Source of the DNA: Symbiodinium natans
Taxonomy: Eukaryota > Sar > Dinophyceae > Suessiales > Symbiodiniaceae
Direction: 5' to 3'
NCBI GenBank assembly: GCA_905221605.1
Contig: CAJNDS010000557.1
Location: forward strand, 475,182-539,181
Length of the DNA stretch: 64,000 nucleotides
The notes under the pieces: model-generated
What the model was told of the DNA's origin: nothing
The model's database searches: none
Seen by the model: the letters and a program-made list of their open reading frames with translations, nothing else
Shown here: one piece after another, positions 43,801 to 55,031 of the stretch
How the letters are laid out: each line of letters begins with the position of its first letter
Position numbering within the stretch: the stretch's first letter is position 1
Made by a program: the position numbers and the translations under genes

Positions 43801-46800
43801 TAAAGGATGACGCTTCTCGGGCAACTGCCATCAAGAGGAGTGCAAGCAATTTGCGAAGCGAGCCGCGTGTTCCAAGGACCCATTCACGCACACGAGCAGT
43901 GCGGTGCGGCAGTTGCCACCAATCGAGCCATCGAGGATCCTACCAAGGGTTGCTGCTTTTGGGCTTGGGATCAGAGTTCAGCAAGGAGTTGGAACTTTGC
44001 CGCGATCAGTTTCAGCAAACGTTTTGTGAGTATTTCAGCTCATGACAGGTTCTTCAGTGCTCCGCTCCACACTACAGCCGCGATGCCTTAACTCAGCCGC
44101 ATGCAGCATCTGCTATAATGACCGAATCTGTCCTGGTGAGCTTGCTGTCTCGCAAAGGCACGTGCGACTTGCGCGCAGCCAGGGCGCTGACCACATTCCT
44201 CACGGCGCAAGCCCAAGATGTCTGATCCAGTGCTCGGGTCGATTTCCGGTCGGCGCTTGGGCAACTGGTGGCTAGCTGCGGTTAGCTATTAAGGGTAGTG
44301 TTTTGGTTCGGCTACATCACCGAAAGCACACATGTCCGACGCCCGAGCCGAGCAGGAAGTCTAGCTGACAACCCTCCCTCTGCAATCACCAACCCCGACG
44401 GCACAGCACGAGGGTCCCAAAGGCCAGAAGGCTGCGGTTGATGTTCGTGGCTTCCTGGCCATCATGAGGCCAGCACACAGCACACGGTCTGCTCCCACTC
44501 ACGTCGAGATGAAACGGATCCTGGCCAAGGCCCCTTCCCTCACAAAAACGAAACCATGGCACCCACAGAACACAAGAATTCCTCCCGAAGCCAAAGCCTG
44601 GCTCGGGTGCCTGAAAGCGCATGCCTTCGGAGCCCGACTTCTTGACCTTCGCTTGGCTACGGTTTCCTCCAGACCCTGCATCCTCATCTGCCAGGAACAG
44701 CACAAGCACCCCATCTGCGCACGCTCTCACTGAAACCCGACAGCAACTACCGCTGTAGGTCAACTCAGTGCTGCCCACATTTGGATTTTAGCGCCTTCTG
44801 AGCCTGACCCTCAGACCCCCGAACCGCGACTTACTGCGGGTGCATAGGGCAGCGGCGCGCTCAGACCCAGCAAGGTCCACGACATTCAGCCTCCGCCGAG
44901 AACAATTGGCTGGATTGGAGGGGTTCGACTGTCAGGGGGCAATCAGGTGATTCTTGAGGACCCTGTACGAGTTTCAACCTTCCTGCGTGCAAAGGTCTGG
45001 AACCAATAAGTTCGGGCCAAGTACGTTAGTCAAGACTTCTAGGCTTTAGGGCTCTAAGATCAACCCTTGTCAGAAGGGAACGCTTGCCGTTCTCAAGCTT
45101 CAGTTAAGCAGAGGGGCTCTAATAAACTCAGTGAGCTGCGAAGTGTGTTTCACCGACTTATGCAAAACAAGGCCACCAATGAGTATGCGGCGTAAAAGCT
45201 CATGGTTCAAAAGCATATTTCGTCGGCACATTCCTGGGCGCAGGAACCCTACGGTGTCTCAAGTATGGCCCGGCAGTTCCACGATGAACTCCTGGGATCT
45301 GCGCCTCAAAAGGCCCGAAACCCTGGGCATGTTTAGGGTTTAGGGTTTAGGGTTTAGGGTTTAGGGTTTAGGGTCCCCTCCCCTCCTGGCAACCTCCGGC
45401 CTTGCGATGGTGCACTCTACCTTCTGCCCGGTCTTCGAAGCTTCGAAAACGCGCTCGCGCTTACCTTGGAAGTGCGCTTGCGGGGTGGCGAGGCATGGAG
45501 ACGTTGAGGGTTTAGGGTTTAGGGTTTAGGGTTTAGGGAAAAAAGGACCGCCGTGATCCCCCACAGATGTGTGCCATGGCTCGCTCCTGCAGGCCCCGGC
45601 CCCTGGATCCAAAACCCTAAGCCCCAGAAACCCCAGTTCGCTACTGCACTGATTTCTGGATAAGGGGGTTTCCAAAATTAAGGGTACCTTTTTTAGGTCC
45701 ATATTACAAGTGATCCGACTATTTGAGGGGCAATATTAAGGGTCCCTTATTGTCGTGACCCCCACATAAGGCTGGCAGCTGATCCGAAGTTGGAAGATGG
45801 CGTGGCTCCGGCTGGAAGCCTCCGCGCGGAGCATTCGCTGAGAGCGCACATGGTTGAGGGGCTCAGACTCTCGACATCATACAAACATTCTCGTTCGTAA
45901 CATGAAAACCAAAAAATATGTGTATATGTATATACACATATATAACACAGATGCTCGTCTGTTGCTTTGCTAACGGGTTCAGGGAGGAGTAAAGAAGGTT
46001 ACAGTGCCCCAGCTGATGCAGCTTGAGATCACCAGTATCTGCGTCTGAGTCCCCAAACACTGTAAACCCCCCCCCCCAAAAAAAAAAGTAAGCTCAAAAA
46101 CCGCTCCTTGTGAATCTCCAAGAAAACCCTAAATCCCCTAAATCCCCTCAAACCCGAAGCCCTAAACCCTAAACCCTAAACCCTAAAACTCTAAACCCAA
46201 AAACCCTAAACCCTAAACCCCCCAAACTTCATAATGGAGGCAGGCCTTCACCCAGCCTGAGACATCCTCCAGGCTGACAGGGTTTAGGGTTTAGGGTTTA
46301 GGGTTTAGGGTTTGGGGTTTAGGGTTTAGGGTTTAGGGCTTAGGGTTTAGGGTTTAGGGCTTCGGGTCTGGGGTTTTAGGGCTTGACTCCAGCGGCCTTG
46401 TTCATCTTGGTCTCCGCGTAGACGACGTTGGCGCGAGCTCGCGTGAAGGCTTCCTTCAAGCATGCTCGCCGATCCCCAAAGAAGGGGCTGCGGGAAAATA
46501 CTACGAACACCATTCATGAAACTATAATAAGAAGAATATTATAAGTAGGAATATGATTATGATTATGATTATTTTGATTATGATGATGATTACTATTATT
46601 ATTATTATGATTCATATGAATCATCCTAATTATTAAGGATCCCTGAGCTGCCAAGTTTGGTGTTTGGAGTTCTTCGCCTTCGCCCGCATGCTCGGATCAT
46701 CCCGGCCGGTCCAGCGGAAGATGAAACCCCGCACCAGAATTGAGAAGTACCAGGGTTTGGGGTTTAGGGTTTAGGGCCTAGGGAGTACCTACACCCTACT

Positions 46801-49800
46801 GCATCGGAATCGAAGGAAAAGGACGAATCCTTTGTTTGTGAGCGTGGACGCCTCCTGGAGATACTCATGCTTCTGATGCTTGCCTTGCCAACAGTCAACC
46901 GGAGTCTAGACGACAATGCAATCTCAAGTATACACGATGGCTCGACGAGGCGTGTCACGGATTCATGCGCCTATACTCCCATAAGTGGAGCGCTCGATCC
47001 AAATCGATATAAGCACAAATAAGCCTATCTATCTACATATATGCTGTATATTCTATCAAGGAGAGCTGTATATACTTGGGCCACCAGCTCAATTGCTCTC
47101 TTGCGGGCGGGCGTCCAGCATCTCATCGGGCTTTGTGCATCGGATCCAGGTCAGCCCATTGACCACGCCGCCGTCGCGGACGTTCAGGTTGTGTCCTTCG
47201 AGGCGAGCCGAGTTCATCGGTATTGACAGGCTCCAAAATCGGGGAGACACATCCAAAACTCAACGAAACTTCTGGAAATGAGGCTGGCTCGAAATCTGCG
47301 CCCCTTATAGGAAGCTATAAAGTACAGGGGCGATGAAGAGTTCGCGATGAATCACCACCATAAGCTGGCTGAGCATCCGATGCCGCTCTGGTGTTCAGAG
47401 TTCAGCAGGTCGTCAACTTGTTCATTGTAGACCTGCCAGCGCAATCTGGAATGCCGGACAATGGAGTCAGATCGTAGAAAAGTATACAGGGTTTATAGTA
47501 GGAAAACAGGGTTAGGGTTTAGGGTTTAGGGTTTAGGGTTTAGGGTTTAGGGTTTAGGGTTTAGGGTTTAGGGTTTAGGGTTTAGGGTTTCATTCAAGAA
47601 GGAGGTTCGGGAGGCAGCTGGCCGTCGACCCAAACCCCACCAAAGCAGCCCCCGCCTGAACCGCTGCCGCCTCGATGTCGTAAACGTTTGCAACATCTTG
47701 GCTGATCATCAGAAACCTTGGTCCCAATAAAACCCCCTGAAGCCCGACTATAAGCTCTATCAACACCAAAGCCTTAAGAATCCCAAACCCATGTAATCCC
47801 TCAAGGTTCCCAAGCAGCTGGGATTTCAGGTGTTGCAACTTAATGTGGGGCCTTCGTGGTGGAGCTCTTGGTGCGGTTCACGAGGCCTCCGGCTCCCTCA
47901 CTCCCACCCAAAAGGCCCAGAGACCTACACCTAAAAAGTGTAGGGCTTTCGGGGCTTAGGGTAGCTTTGTAGGGGCCCCAGACCCGAAAGACAAGCCCGA
48001 GTCCCGAGGCCTTCCCGAAGACCCAAACCTTCCGAACCCCAGCAGGAAGCTCGAAACTGAGCCCCTCGGGCTCTCTGCAGCCTCAGGGCAAAGATGCCAC
48101 CAGCCGGGGTAGCAGCCCTGCCTCAGTCGGGTCAGGTAGCTGGGTTTTGGGGTTCGGGGTCCAATCGACCCTCATCGGAACCTGTCATAAGGGCTTTAAG
48201 GATTGGGGCTTAAGGAGGGGCTGCATGAAGAAGGCTGAAGTGTCGACGTGCTGCTGTTGTGTGTGCGGATTGCCGTGGCAGCCGTTTGGGGTCTTCATTG
48301 GACTATATAACAAGTACTGCTTGCCTCATAGTGATACCGCAAGCCCTCACATCTGTCGGATCGGATTGGCCTGCTTCTAAGCCCAGGTCTTCAGTGAGCA
48401 AAGGCCTACTCTGGAGCCACGACCTTGCTTGCCCAACAATCCCTTCTGGAGCCTCTTCTCCCTTGGCGCTCTGGTGCAGCAGGGAGTGCGTCTGGGGCAG
48501 GGCGTTGAGGTCTGTTCCCGCATTCAGCAAGACTCTAGAATCTGCTAAACTACGTACCCGCGGAAGACCCTAAGCCGACATCTTGGCCTTGCACTCAGGA
48601 GTGGCCCTGAAGCCCTAGAGTCACGAACGCTTAGCATCCTTAAGCTCTGCATACTCAGTGCTCCCACGTCTCGGCCCAGATCTCCAAATGCCAGGGGCCG
48701 ATTCCTAACACCTCAGAAGGGACCATAAATAACCCTAAACCCTAAATAAACCCTAAACCCTAAACCCTAAACCCTAAACCCTAAACCCTAAACCCTAAAC
48801 CCTAAACCCTAAACCCTAAACCCTAAACCCTAAACCCTAAACCCTAAACCCTAAACCCTAAACCCTAAACCCTAAACCCAAACCCTAAACCCTAAACCCT
48901 AAACCCTAAACCGTTTCATTCACCTGCAACATCGCCCCAAGGGCGTACCTTGCCGGAGCCGGTCTGTCCGTAGGCCAGGACGGTGCCGTTGATGCCCCGG
49001 AGCGCCTCAAAGGTGGGAGCAAAGACGCTCCAATCTTCAAGGCGTTTAGAGTTTAGGGTTTACCCTAAACCCTAAACCCTAAACCCTAAACCCTAAACCC
49101 TAAACCCTAAAACCTAAACCCTAAACCCTAAACCCTAAACCCTAAACCCTAAACCCCAAACCCTAAACCCTAACCCAAATCTGCCTTGGCTCGAACCCTG
49201 AGTCTACCTAAACTCGGGGTTTGGGGTGTGAAGTCACTGGGCCACGTGCGCATGTGGCAAGCGGGCGCACAAGGAGTTACATTTCAGGCCTCGCGCAGGA
49301 CAGGAAGCCCAATCTGCATGAAGACGTCACGCTGCGCCTTGGGGCCCGCAAAATGTACTTTTCTATACCACTATAGATTGATAAATATAAATATATATAT
49401 ATATATGTACATATCTGTATTTATATCTATGTATATTTATATCTATATCTATATTCATATCATTTGCTGATCTACTTATTTTTTACTTACACAGAAACGT
49501 ACTGGTTTATATTTCTACCTGTTTTGTGGTTTAATAACTTTGTTGCAATATTTGGAATGTTGTGCGTGTGCCTTGGACGAAGTGGCTTTCGGGACAACAC
49601 ACTCGCGGTGCTGACACCTGGTTGGGATTAAGGGGCTCGCGGCTGCGGAAGGACTCAAGGTTTAGGATTTACAGCGGGGGTTAGGGTTTAGGGTTTAGGG
49701 TTTAGGGTTTAGGGTTTAGGGTTTAGGGTTTAGGGTTTAGGGGTTAGGGTTTAGGGTTTAGGGTTTAGGGTTTAGGGTTATGCCATCAATGCCTGGTCTG

Positions 49801-52208
49801 AGCGGACTCCGACATGAAAAAAAATGAGCCGAAGTGGCCGACTGCTCCCCGAAGACTCCGTCGAAGGCAAACTCCTCCAAGAGGTTTAGGGTTTAGGGTT
49901 TAGGGTATGCTTAAAGCGCAGCATGCTGGTACGTGCACTGCAGACGAATGAACACGTCGACCCGGGCTTGAAAGCTATAGTATAGAACGCTTCAGGACCC
50001 CACTGGAAACAGCCAGCTTCCATTTGCACGCGCTCGTTTGGCAAGTATGCTGCAATCCATAGTCCAATCGGGCATGCTGGGCATGCGAAAATCGCCCAAG
50101 ATCGAATCAAGGATCTTTGGGTAACTGCGTGCAGAGGCACAGATGCGAGATGCCAAATGTCTCTCTAAGAGTACCTGTGCTGCTCTGGGGACTAGAAGCT
50201 GGGCGCTTGTCCGCGCCTTTTTAGGTGCAGGCTCTCCTCGTACTAGGTACATACCCCTTGAAAAAGGGGACTTCCTCTCTCTTTTGAGGATCTCTAGGCC
50301 TTGATCGCCGGGGCGTCCCAGCCCTTTGCCTGCAAAGCGGCCGCGATGTAGTTGCATCTCTTTGCATTCACTCCAAGATCACTGTCTCCCACCCGCGAGG
50401 CGCTTCGAACTGCCACGCTGCTGTCTCCCACGCTCACTTCAAAGTCATCAACGAAGGGCTGGCCACCGTTGAAGAACTTGGCAAAGTTGCCGAGTCCTGA
50501 CTTGAACTCCAAGCGCGCGTAGCCCTTGTCGGCAAGGGTGTCGACAGCATAGGACCATCCACCCAAGTCGACACCGTCCTGTCCAGCCTGGGGGTAAGCA
50601 TCGATGACCGCTTTGAGCTGGCTCACCGCCTCTCCCTTGCTCGTTCCTGCCGGCCACGCCCAAGCGCTCATCTTCGTCTTGTCAGTGGACGCCGTGGACC
50701 AGCAGTTGTTGGCGCCAGGGTTGCAGGCTTTAACGTCTGCCGTTGCTGCCTCGGCACCCAACAAGAGCATGGCAGCTGTGGCTGGGGCCGCCAACGCACT
50801 GCGGCGGCTGACGGAAGGGACGAAGGCTGGCACAGCGCACAACAACAGGGCACTGGCTGCCAGCAGTGCCATCCCTGATCGTCCACGACGTTGCGCCATG
50901 ACAGCAGAGTCAAGGGAGCTAGGGAGAGGGTGGGGAAGCTTTTGGCTGCGGGCCCTTGAAAGTTTGCGACATCTCATGAGCAACAACAAAAAGCTGTGCG
51001 ATCACACGCTGCTGGCGCCTTCGGCTCAGGTGATGCCGACGACAGTTCTGCCTTTGTTGACAGACTGTGATATTTGGCATTCTCCGGGCATTTTGGGGTC
51101 GCCCGAGTCTTCCCACAGCAGCCCTAACACGACCAACATACTGCATACGTGATAGCGCATTCAACCCTGGAAGGGTCGCTCCTGGCACAAGCAGGTCGTG
51201 CCTGTAGAAGTTGCTGAAAGTGCAACCCTGCCCCGTCTGCCTGACCATTGAGGATCCTCTCGACAGCCTCGGCGTCGTTGCGCACCCGCACCTGGCTGAC
51301 CAGCCTTTGAATGTGGCGCATCTCGCACAGCCTTCCCAACCGAACTCGAGTGCGGCCAGCTTTTGGGACGGTTTGTAAGTGAATTCTCAACGATGCTGGC
51401 CAAAATGTCGATACAGTACTGATCACGATTCTACAGTATTCTACATGAGCTCATGATTTTGGCATGGCTTCCAGCACAGGTCCAGCACAGGGAGGCTCTG
51501 CGAAAGGAAACTCGGCTGAGGTCCTGCCCACAGCATTACGCACACATGCCGAGGTCTCGCCTTAAAGCCGATGTCAAACCTCCAGGATACTACCCCCCTG
51601 CCCCCCACCCCCTAAACCCCAAAACTTCCCCGACACCATCCTAAACCCTAAACCCTAAACCCCAACAAGCCCCCGAAACCACCCGAAACCCGAAACCCGA
51701 AACCCTAAACCCTAAACCCTGTTCAATGGCAGGTGTGGGGTGCCATCTTCGTCGACTCGCAGCACTCGACTGCGGTGCTGGGGCCATGATCCTGCCGAGG
51801 CCAGGCCCATGATCTGGCTTCAGGGTTTAGGGTTTAGGGCTTCCAGGGTTTAGGGTTTAGGGTTTAGGGTTTAGAGTGTAGAGTTTAGGGCCTTCCAGGG
51901 TTTAGGGTTTAGGGTTTAGGGTTGAGGGGCTTCTAGGGGCTTATTTGGGCTTGTTGATGGCGTGCATAGGGTGTGTCGGGTCTTTGCTTACAGTGCTTTT
52001 TGGCCTATTCTGGGGATACGAAGGTGTGCAGGGGCTGCAGGGTCTCTAGGGTGTATAGGCTATCTGGTTCATGGATAAAAACCAATGAAACCTTTAAAAA
52101 AGTGAACTGCAATCCTACAAAGCACTTACCACCGCCAACCGGCAGACATAAGGCTGCGCCGCTTTGAAGGCAGGCCTGTTCAATCGGAGGCCGGACACGC
52201 GCCCAAAC
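40891..52208 (-). CDS. Kinesin motor protein, split into about 21 mini-exons
   Basis: Microtubule motor ATPase. Exons, high to low: 52,208-52,176 (VWARVRPPIEQ); 49,874 to about 49,838 (FAFDGVFGEQS); 49,034-48,949 (P-loop LAYGQTGSGK); 47,924-47,866; 47,696-47,662 (tentative); 47,432-47,387 (VYNEQVDDLL); 47,195-47,113; 46,453-46,397; 45,819-45,780 (switch I ASSRSHAIFQLRI); 45,464-45,401; 44,890-44,857 (switch II VVDLAGSER); 44,646-44,611; 44,454-44,417 (NINRSLLAF); 44,198-44,133 (PLRDSKLT); 43,939-43,880 (GGNCRTALLVC); 43,642-43,570 (ETQNTLEFASRAMRV). Neck and coiled-coil tail: 43,241-43,209; 42,990-42,892; 42,648-42,622; 42,104-42,069; 40,932-40,891. Phases match from 47,924 to 42,892. Donors are GT, GC and GA. 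The TxTM segment after the P-loop and the first exons were not located. The join from 52,176 to 49,874 spans a nested gene and is inferred. Confidence 0.9.
41300..41880 (+). repeat. TTACTCTA octamer microsatellite
   Basis: About 580 bp of ATTACTCT repeats with ATTATTACTCT variants, lying in the kinesin tail intron between 42,069 and 40,932. The leucine/tyrosine-rich frames over it are artefacts. Confidence 0.95.
43157..43182 (+). repeat. C tract in a kinesin intron
   Basis: About 24 C residues, giving a G tract on the transcribed strand, 27 nt past the donor of the 43,241-43,209 exon. Confidence 0.8.
45655..45768 (+). mobile_element. Dispersed element, TATGCGGGTTT family, second copy
   Basis: It follows the copy at 10,830-10,945 over most of its length (gggtttcc, gggtacc, gatccgactattt, gggtcccttattgtcgt, acataagg). 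It lies in the kinesin intron just below the switch I exon. Confidence 0.6.
46540..46625. repeat. ATTATG/GATTAT microsatellite
   Basis: Simple-sequence AT-rich run (tatgattatgattattttgattatgatgatg) in a kinesin intron. Confidence 0.85.
47511..47590 (+). repeat. TTTAGGG array
   Basis: Eleven nearly perfect heptamers in a kinesin intron, between the exons at 47,662 and 47,432. Confidence 0.92.
48303..48540 (-). pseudogene. Possible ankyrin-repeat fragment inside a kinesin intron
   Basis: The minus frame contains LLNAGTDLNALPQTHSLLHQ followed by SAKG, which fits the LL.aG.d.na...T.Lh.A..G pattern of an ankyrin repeat. There is no second repeat and no clear splice sites, so it is either one exon of another gene or a decayed copy. 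Confidence 0.35.
48731..48913 (+). repeat. Longest CCCTAAA array
   Basis: About 25 heptamers, nearly all perfect, just below the P-loop exon (48,949-49,034). A second array (49,063-49,171) lies just above the same 86-nt exon, so the exon is an island in telomere-like DNA. Confidence 0.95.
49063..49171 (+). repeat. CCCTAAA array above the P-loop exon
   Basis: About 15 heptamers, beginning after an inverted ttta-gggttta-ccctaaa junction at 49,051-49,065 where orientation flips. Confidence 0.92.
49380..49470. repeat. AT-rich microsatellite
   Basis: atatat and tatatctatgtatat runs within the kinesin intron. No gene. Confidence 0.85.
49680..49780 (+). repeat. TTTAGGG array
   Basis: About 14 heptamers next to the kinesin exon encoding FAFDGVFGEQS. 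Confidence 0.92.
50294..50899 (-). CDS. DUF1499 family protein with plastid/thylakoid-lumen targeting
   Basis: This intact ORF of 201 residues starts at MAQRRGRSG; an upstream in-frame Met at 50,989 would give 231. The start was chosen because a signal peptide (MALLAASALLLCAVPA) follows directly and ends at FVP, the phenylalanine motif of plastid targeting in peridinin dinoflagellates. A second hydrophobic stretch (ATAAMLLLGAEAATA) ending in an AxA-like site suggests a thylakoid-lumen transfer peptide. The mature part contains NCWS and, near the C-terminus, VRSASRVGDSDLGVNAKR, the hallmark of DUF1499, whose function is not established. The gene is intronless and lies between two kinesin exons on the same strand, which suggests a retroposed copy in a host intron. 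TAG stop at 50,294-50,296. Confidence 0.88.
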   Translation of the reverse strand: MAQRRGRSGMALLAASALLLCAVPAFVPSVSRRSALAAPATAAMLLLGAEAATADVKACNPGANNCWSTASTDKTKMSAWAWPAGTSKGEAVSQLKAVIDAYPQAGQDGVDLGGWSYAVDTLADKGYARLEFKSGLGNFAKFFNGGQPFVDDFEVSVGDSSVAVRSASRVGDSDLGVNAKRCNYIAAALQAKGWDAPAIKA

Positions 52209-52737
52209 CTGCAGGAGCAAGCAAGCGCTTCGTGTTTTTGGGGGGGAAGGGAGGCGGGGGAAGGCTGCAAGGCACCGTCAGGGCCCGTCCTTGCGGTTGG
52301 GATAAAAATTATCAACTTGCGCGGGACGCCCGTTGTGAGCGCTGTCTCTAGCAAGGTTGATTTGGGCTATGCAGCACCTCAGAGACCGTGAGCATTGCAC
52401 CCATGGCCCTCCCCCCAGCCGCCGTGCCTGAACTCGCCCAGTCGCAGAGTCCATGGGTGAAACGTTCAGGCCCAGAATGTGGCTGACGAAGCTGCTAACA
52501 CTATCCCGAAGCCTGTGGCGTATCTAGCTTGCTACACTGTGTCAACCTCGGCTTCCTTGGAAGACCTTTGCTAACCACAGGAACCTTCGGCCGGCGCGGT
52601 CAGCAAGGAGGTGTTACCCTAAACCCTAAACCTTACCCCCTTAACCCTGGATCTTGGGGGGTTTCGGCCATACCAAGCTGAACCGAAGGACTGGAGGATA
52701 CCAGTTTGAACCGAAACCTGAAGCTCAACCTTTAAGG

Positions 52738-52820
52738 AAGGGGGGGGGGGGTCAGGAGGAGGGGGGTTGACGGGGAATTAAGAGGGTTTCAGGCGGTTTA
52801 GGGAGGGGGGGGGGGTTAGC
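52738..52820 (+). repeat. G-rich interval
   Basis: Two runs of 10-12 G (52,740-52,751 and 52,805-52,816) with GGAGG spacers. The interval from 52,210 to 53,424 holds no gene I can support, apart from part of a dispersed element (accttaagagcccaaaacc, 52,907-52,945) and an AT-rich patch. Confidence 0.7.
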
Positions 52821-53424
52821 CCGCCCCACTTAGAGAGATTTAGAGAGGGCCCAGTGGGCGGCTTCTGCCGTTGCCCACGTGCGAGAGGTTGCGCATAATA
52901 GGTTATACCTTAAGAGCCCAAAACCTTCCTTCTTGAGGTCCCCCAAGAATCCTATGAAAGCGTGTTATCATAAGGTACTTCAAACATTCATGAACCTTGC
53001 GCGCCCTCAACCGCCACTTCAAGGCTTGTGCTTAGGAAATAGGTTTAAGGGGGTTTTCACTGAAACAACTCAGGGGGCCATGATACTGTATTGACTATAC
53101 GAATATATTATACTAGATTTTGCCATATTACACTTTAGGCTACATGATACTATATTCATGTACTACAAGAGCGGCCAGTGATAGAACCCCGCCGCCAGCA
53201 ACGCCAAACCAAGGCAGGGGGGCGGAGCCTTTGGCAGCTCCACTGTTCTGACTGCCACCTGCGACTCCACCGCCCTTCCAGAACCCACGGAGTTGACGAA
53301 ACAGTATAGTATATAAAACAAGGTAGTATAATATGTGTGTTTGTAATAGAGTATAATGTGTACTTGTAGTGAAATACCTCGTATAAAATCCGGTTGATGT
53401 AGAGTATAATATAGTTCTTTCATC

Positions 53425-54099
53425 CACACATATCTGGCATACTTTGGGCCGCCTTTCGCCCACACCACACGCTTCAAGTTGCAGCTGCTGAGTTAGAGAA
53501 CAGGCGATAGCATTCAAATCAGCTTTCAACTGCGATACCTCCTCGCACGAGGACTCAGAAATGGGATGAAAATCGCGGTCGCCGCAGGCGGGGCCCTGTT
53601 CTCGCCTTCTCGGCCGTCGCGCAGCGCGTGGAAGCCTTCCATGCTTTGGCAGGCGTCCGGCAACCCAAAAAACTATCCCTGCGCTCGGCGTGCAGAGGCC
53701 TGCCCTCCTTCCCCCCCCCCCCCCGCCCCCGCCTCGCTGGCCACCACGGGATCCGGACTGAAGAGGATGGAGGGAGACTCGGGGCTTCCTTTGCAAGGCT
53801 GGGAGCTGTTTGTAGAGATCAGACCTCTGGGCATCAAAGCGGTGCAGCGCGGGAGCTAAGATGGCTTCGTTAAAGTTGCTGCGCATCCGCACATGAAGGA
53901 CACGGATCTGGACTGGAAGGCTGCATTGCATGGTGAGGGGCCTGCTTCAAGCATTCGGAAATGGACGAGAAGGAACAACTCTCAAAGCTCAACGGTTTCT
54001 GCAACTTGCAAATTTTGCTGATGGCGACAGGGATAAGTTCGGAGGCCTGGGCTTGTGAAAGCCGTACCCCTCGCGTGCCCACACGCAATTCGCACCAGC
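53425..54099 (-). CDS. Coiled-coil protein with the first half of a RING motif, partial
   Basis: Exon 54,099-53,994 (106 nt, AG|G acceptor, GT donor) encodes 34 residues including SELIPVAISKICKLQK. Exon 53,538-53,425 (114 nt, AG|G acceptor, GA donor) encodes VSQLKADLNAIACSLTQQLQ and ends with KVCQIC, the first CxxC of a RING-type zinc finger after a short coiled coil. That order (coil, then C-terminal RING) occurs in some E3 ligases. A possible exon lies between them at about 53,785-53,860 (LHRFDAQRSDLYKQLPALQ), but its phase does not fit. The second half of the RING (C-G-H, C..C) was not found below 53,425, so the call is tentative. Confidence 0.5.
53706..53725 (+). repeat. C tract
   Basis: About 18 C residues interrupted once. 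On the minus strand it gives the poly-glycine in the long open frame 53,140-53,931, part of which is an intron. Confidence 0.75.
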
Positions 54100-54819
54100 C
54101 TGCAAGCCTGACCCACAACTAGTTCATGGTTGGGACAATATTCAAAACTAAATTTTCTGATTCCTTATAGGGTTTAAGTAGCCTTAAACATGTAAAATGG
54201 TACCCCAACTATGACAAAGACAACTCCTCAGCCTCACAAGCCCGAATCACCGCCATGATGCGTATCTCCCGGCCATCGGAAGTCATTGGCCGAGCAGCCT
54301 GGGGAAGTGCGCAGCTGATTCAATCCGGGAATGTGCGCATGCTCTCGAATGCAGAGGCTCCAGGCAAGTCTAATTACCTTAAGAGCCCAAGACCTACGTT
54401 TTTGTAGGATTTCTTCCTAAGTCTATCCATTGAAACCCACTTTCCTTGGGGTCAAAAGCCCTTGGACCCCGGCAAGCCCAATGCCGAAGGCGGCTCGGCG
54501 GGTGTGTGTTTGGCTACTCTACCACTGAGCTCCTACTGGAGATGCAGCTCTTAAGCTGGCACTGCATGAGTCTCCCACCAGAATTAGGGTTCAGGGTTTA
54601 GGCTTAGAATCTCGGACCCCAAAAAGGCGTCGGAAGCCCAAGAAGTGTGACGTTCCCACGGAGGTTCCATGAGATTCGGACCCTAGCACCGGCTGCAGTG
54701 GGCTCACGTGCCTTCATGGGAGGGAACTCTCAAGAACTGAAGGGAGCTTATATGTCGCTATCTGAGTATACCATTGTAGTATCACATCAGCACGTTATCA
54801 GATTTATCAGAATTATCAG

Positions 54820-54895
54820 ATTATCATATATATATATATATGTATATTGTCATCTTGATAATACAATATTATCATATTATCATATTGCCATACTC
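54820..54895. repeat. AT-rich microsatellite
   Basis: tatatatata and tcatattatcat repeats. No gene. Confidence 0.8.
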
Positions 54896-55031
54896 TGAGA
54901 TTTAGCTTCTCGAAGATATCAAGCGGTGTGAGCCAATGTGTGAGGCTGGTCTGTGCCCAGGCTAACCCTAGGCCCTAAGCCCTAAACCCTCACCCCAAAA
55001 CTACTAACTTTACCGGTTTTGACGGATTTCC

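Noticed and set aside
45541-45610. Island initially read as the kinesin switch I exon (SEPWHTSV)
   Set aside because: A perfect ASSRSHAIFQLRI exon with matching phases was found at 45,780-45,819, so this island is intronic.
46634-46745. Island with frame FIFRWTGRDDPSMRAK between two kinesin exons
   Set aside because: The flanking exons (47,113 and 46,453) join directly in phase 0, and the island has no clear acceptor.
53140-53931. Single 263-codon minus-strand ORF as one protein
   Set aside because: Internal AG|G and GA sites and poly-G/AT-rich segments show that it runs through introns. Only the exon at 53,425-53,538 is convincing.
54505-54540. tRNA-like segment (minus strand GCTCAGTGGTAGAGTA)
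   Set aside because: It matches a D-arm/A-box, but there is no anticodon stem, T-arm or B-box at the right spacing. At most a SINE or tRNA fragment.
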